Shown one piece after another: positions 52,831-54,273 of a stretch of DNA of 54,273 nt. Origin of the DNA: Sulfurimonas sp. (GTDB lineage Bacteria > Campylobacterota > Campylobacteria > Campylobacterales > Sulfurimonadaceae); contig JAKISR010000007.1 in NCBI GenBank assembly GCA_021648465.1, positions 1 through 54,273 on the forward strand, written 5' to 3'. The notes beneath the pieces are model-generated. The model worked only from the letters and a program-made list of their open reading frames with translations. It was not told the origin of the DNA and ran no database searches. Within the stretch, counting starts at the first letter, position 1. The number at the start of each line of letters is the position of its first letter. A program made the position numbers and the translations under genes.

Positions 52831-53337
52831 CTAAAGAGAATTTTTAACCTGTATTAAATTCATTGTTTCATATGCACAAAGTGGATTTAATTTTACAGCT
52901 GATATTTCTAAAGCTTTAACACAAATTCTTAGATAATCTAAATCATCCTCTTTCATTAACTCTTCTAATAATATTTTTGCATCTTTAATTCTAAGATTTT
53001 TAGCTACACCAAGATTTTTATGAGCTAAATCCTTAATTTTTGAATAGTCTATATCTATATTTTCATATTCTGCTTGTTTTAGTTCTTGTATATATTTATA
53101 AAATGTTATTTTTGATTTTAAAATTTGAATCACATAATCTTCAAGAAGTTGATTTATAACATCTTTATCAAGACAAAGCTCATCTATAGCTTCATTAATA
53201 TCATAATTGTACTGTGATACTTTTAGTTGACTAAAATTATTTTTAAGGAAGGTATCTCCCTCATTTAAAAGAGTGTCTATAGAACATCGCAGTTCAGTAT
53301 TAGCAAGTTTTCTTTTATTATTATAAAAATTTTTCAT
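52831..53337 (-). CDS. conserved hypothetical helical protein
   Basis: A 168-residue, all-helical, acidic soluble protein (for example NYDINEAIDELCLDKDVINQLLEDYVIQIL). I do not recognise the family. No signal peptide or motif is seen. It ends two bases from the convergent 58-residue gene and lies downstream of htpG on the same strand, separated by the htpG terminator, so it probably has its own promoter in 53338-53400. Confidence 0.7.
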   Translation of the reverse strand: MKNFYNNKRKLANTELRCSIDTLLNEGDTFLKNNFSQLKVSQYNYDINEAIDELCLDKDVINQLLEDYVIQILKSKITFYKYIQELKQAEYENIDIDYSKIKDLAHKNLGVAKNLRIKDAKILLEELMKEDDLDYLRICVKALEISAVKLNPLCAYETMNLIQVKNSL

Positions 53338-53402
53338 AAAATAAGTATATCATAATAATATTATACAGATTACAAATACTACTAAAAAAAATTATATTTT
53401 AG

Positions 53403-53422
53403 CGGATGCTATAAAACATCCG
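53403..53422 (-). terminator. rho-independent terminator of htpG
   Basis: CGGATG and CATCCG (53403-53408 and 53417-53422) form a six-pair stem, and on the minus strand they are followed after a short A/T spacer by a run of eight T. It lies 12 bases beyond the htpG stop. Confidence 0.7.
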
Positions 53423-53434
53423 TCATTAATATGT

Positions 53435-54273
53435 TTATATAGCTTTAGAAATAATTCTATTTAATCTTGAAATAAATTCTGCTGTATCAGTTAGTTCAAT
53501 ACCATCATATAGTTTTGCTTGGTCTAACAATACATGAGCAGCATCATTAACAAGATTTTGGTCAACAGAATCTTTTAGTTTAATAATAAGTTCATGCTTT
53601 GGATTGATTTGTAAAATTGGTGCTGGAGCTGGTGCATCACTGTCTTGACCCATTTGTTTCATCATTTGAGCCATCATATAAGCTGGGTCTTCTTTATCCT
53701 CTTTAAGTTTTACAGGAGAATCAACAAGATCAGATGTAGTCTCAACTGCTTTTACAACATCACCAAGTGCATCTTTAAGCTCTTTTGCTAAACTTTCATA
53801 AGTTTTTGCAACTTCTTCTTCAGCTTTTTTCTCCTCTTCACTTTCTTCAAACTTAGCATCTGCAACAGAAACAAGTTTATACTCTTTATACTCTGTTACC
53901 ATTGGGAAGATTATAGTATCTACCTCTTCATTAAGTACTAGAACATTTATACCTTTTGCTTTAAATCTCTCTAAAGATGGTGAGCTTTTAAGCATAGATA
54001 ATGAAGCTTTACCAGTAATATAATAAATCTCTTTTTTCTCTTCATCAATATTTTTAACAAAATCTTCAATCATAACTGTTTCATCAGAGTTGATTGTATT
54101 AAACTGCATTAGCTCTAAAATCTTCTCACGATTATCAAAGTCATTATAAAGACCCTCTTTAAGTACATTTCCAAACTCTGCGTAAAATTTATCATATTTT
54201 TCTTTATCTTTTTTAGCCATTTTTGACAATTCTGAGAGAACTTTTTTAACAGATGTTTTTTTAATTTTATCCA
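53435..54273 (-). CDS. htpG: molecular chaperone HtpG (Hsp90), C-terminal part
   Basis: The frame is open to the right edge of the window (DKIKKTSVKKVLSELSKMAKK at the edge), so the ATP-binding N-terminal domain lies outside. What is seen is the second half of the middle domain (YDKFYAEFGNVLKEGLYNDFDNREKILELMQF) and the dimerisation domain. An acidic linker (FEESEEEKKAEEEVAK) is followed by MAQMMKQMGQDSDAPAP and the C-terminal NPKHELIIKLKD segment, typical of HtpG. A terminator follows. About 279 residues of some 620-630 are present. Confidence 0.93.
   Translation of the reverse strand, partial: DKIKKTSVKKVLSELSKMAKKDKEKYDKFYAEFGNVLKEGLYNDFDNREKILELMQFNTINSDETVMIEDFVKNIDEEKKEIYYITGKASLSMLKSSPSLERFKAKGINVLVLNEEVDTIIFPMVTEYKEYKLVSVADAKFEESEEEKKAEEEVAKTYESLAKELKDALGDVVKAVETTSDLVDSPVKLKEDKEDPAYMMAQMMKQMGQDSDAPAPAPILQINPKHELIIKLKDSVDQNLVNDAAHVLLDQAKLYDGIELTDTAEFISRLNRIISKAI

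Noticed and set aside
1..54273. tRNA, rRNA, CRISPR arrays, riboswitches
   Set aside because: Scanning the intergenic gaps showed no cloverleaf with CCA-proximal stem, no regularly spaced repeats and no TPP or other riboswitch core; the gap before the ThiE/TenI-like unit was checked in particular.

Overview
The window looks like chromosome of a Campylobacterota (epsilonproteobacterial) species of the Sulfurimonas/Sulfuricurvum type. It is very AT-rich, and most genes have short AGGA-type ribosome binding sites and T/A-rich promoters with TATAAT-like -10 boxes. The order pyrD - M16 protease - (lipoprotein) - dapA - short-chain reductase matches what I remember from Campylobacter. An Na+-pumping oxaloacetate decarboxylase set, CheV, a PilT-like ATPase, a single Xer recombinase and a histidine kinase with the HQWRQPL box fit the same group. 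The genus is an inference.

Layout. 1-173: start of a transposase reading off the left edge (IS1380-like). 372-7713: a mostly co-directional housekeeping run (pyrD, M16 protease, lipoprotein, dapA, FabL-like enoyl reductase, thiamine-binding-type protein, pgsA, rseP, yggS). 7730-10658: DTW-domain tRNA modification enzyme, BaiN-type flavoprotein, ThiE/TenI-like protein and an unknown gene. 10778-13835: anaerobic ribonucleotide reductase in three pieces: nrdD without its glycyl-radical end, a 50-residue gene carrying that end, and the radical-SAM activase nrdG. 13840-18514: a large M1 peptidase/ChaN/PDZ fusion and a siroheme sulfite/nitrite reductase.

18751-28427 is the accessory highlight: six tightly packed genes forming one defence operon. 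The type III restriction-modification genes mod and res are at the two ends. Between them lie a Gabija-like pair (OLD-family ATPase/TOPRIM nuclease plus compact UvrD-like helicase), a DUF2130 coiled-coil/nuclease-like protein and a RhuM-family protein. The mod gene carries a perfect 23-bp-arm palindromic element inside its reading frame. A decayed relative of that element lies between the two pieces of nrdD.

28472-39242 (minus strand): response regulator and histidine kinase, polA, an HDOD protein, a zinc-type CDF transporter, a SafE-like membrane protein with a NosL-like protein, an HD-domain protein, a Xer recombinase, a BamB-like lipoprotein and a YfgM-like protein. 39368-40780: gatC and a pilT-like ATPase. 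40781-41102: a gene-free stretch with inverted repeats, probably a mobile-element relic. 41103-47376 (minus): midA-like, TolC-like, argD, an orphan KAS III enzyme, a truncated molybdopterin-oxidoreductase-like gene and an HlyD-like adaptor. 47487-51855: cheV, then oadB/oadA/oadG on the minus strand. 52009-53337: small membrane and hypothetical genes. 53435-54273: C-terminal part of htpG running off the right edge. I found no tRNA, rRNA or CRISPR array.
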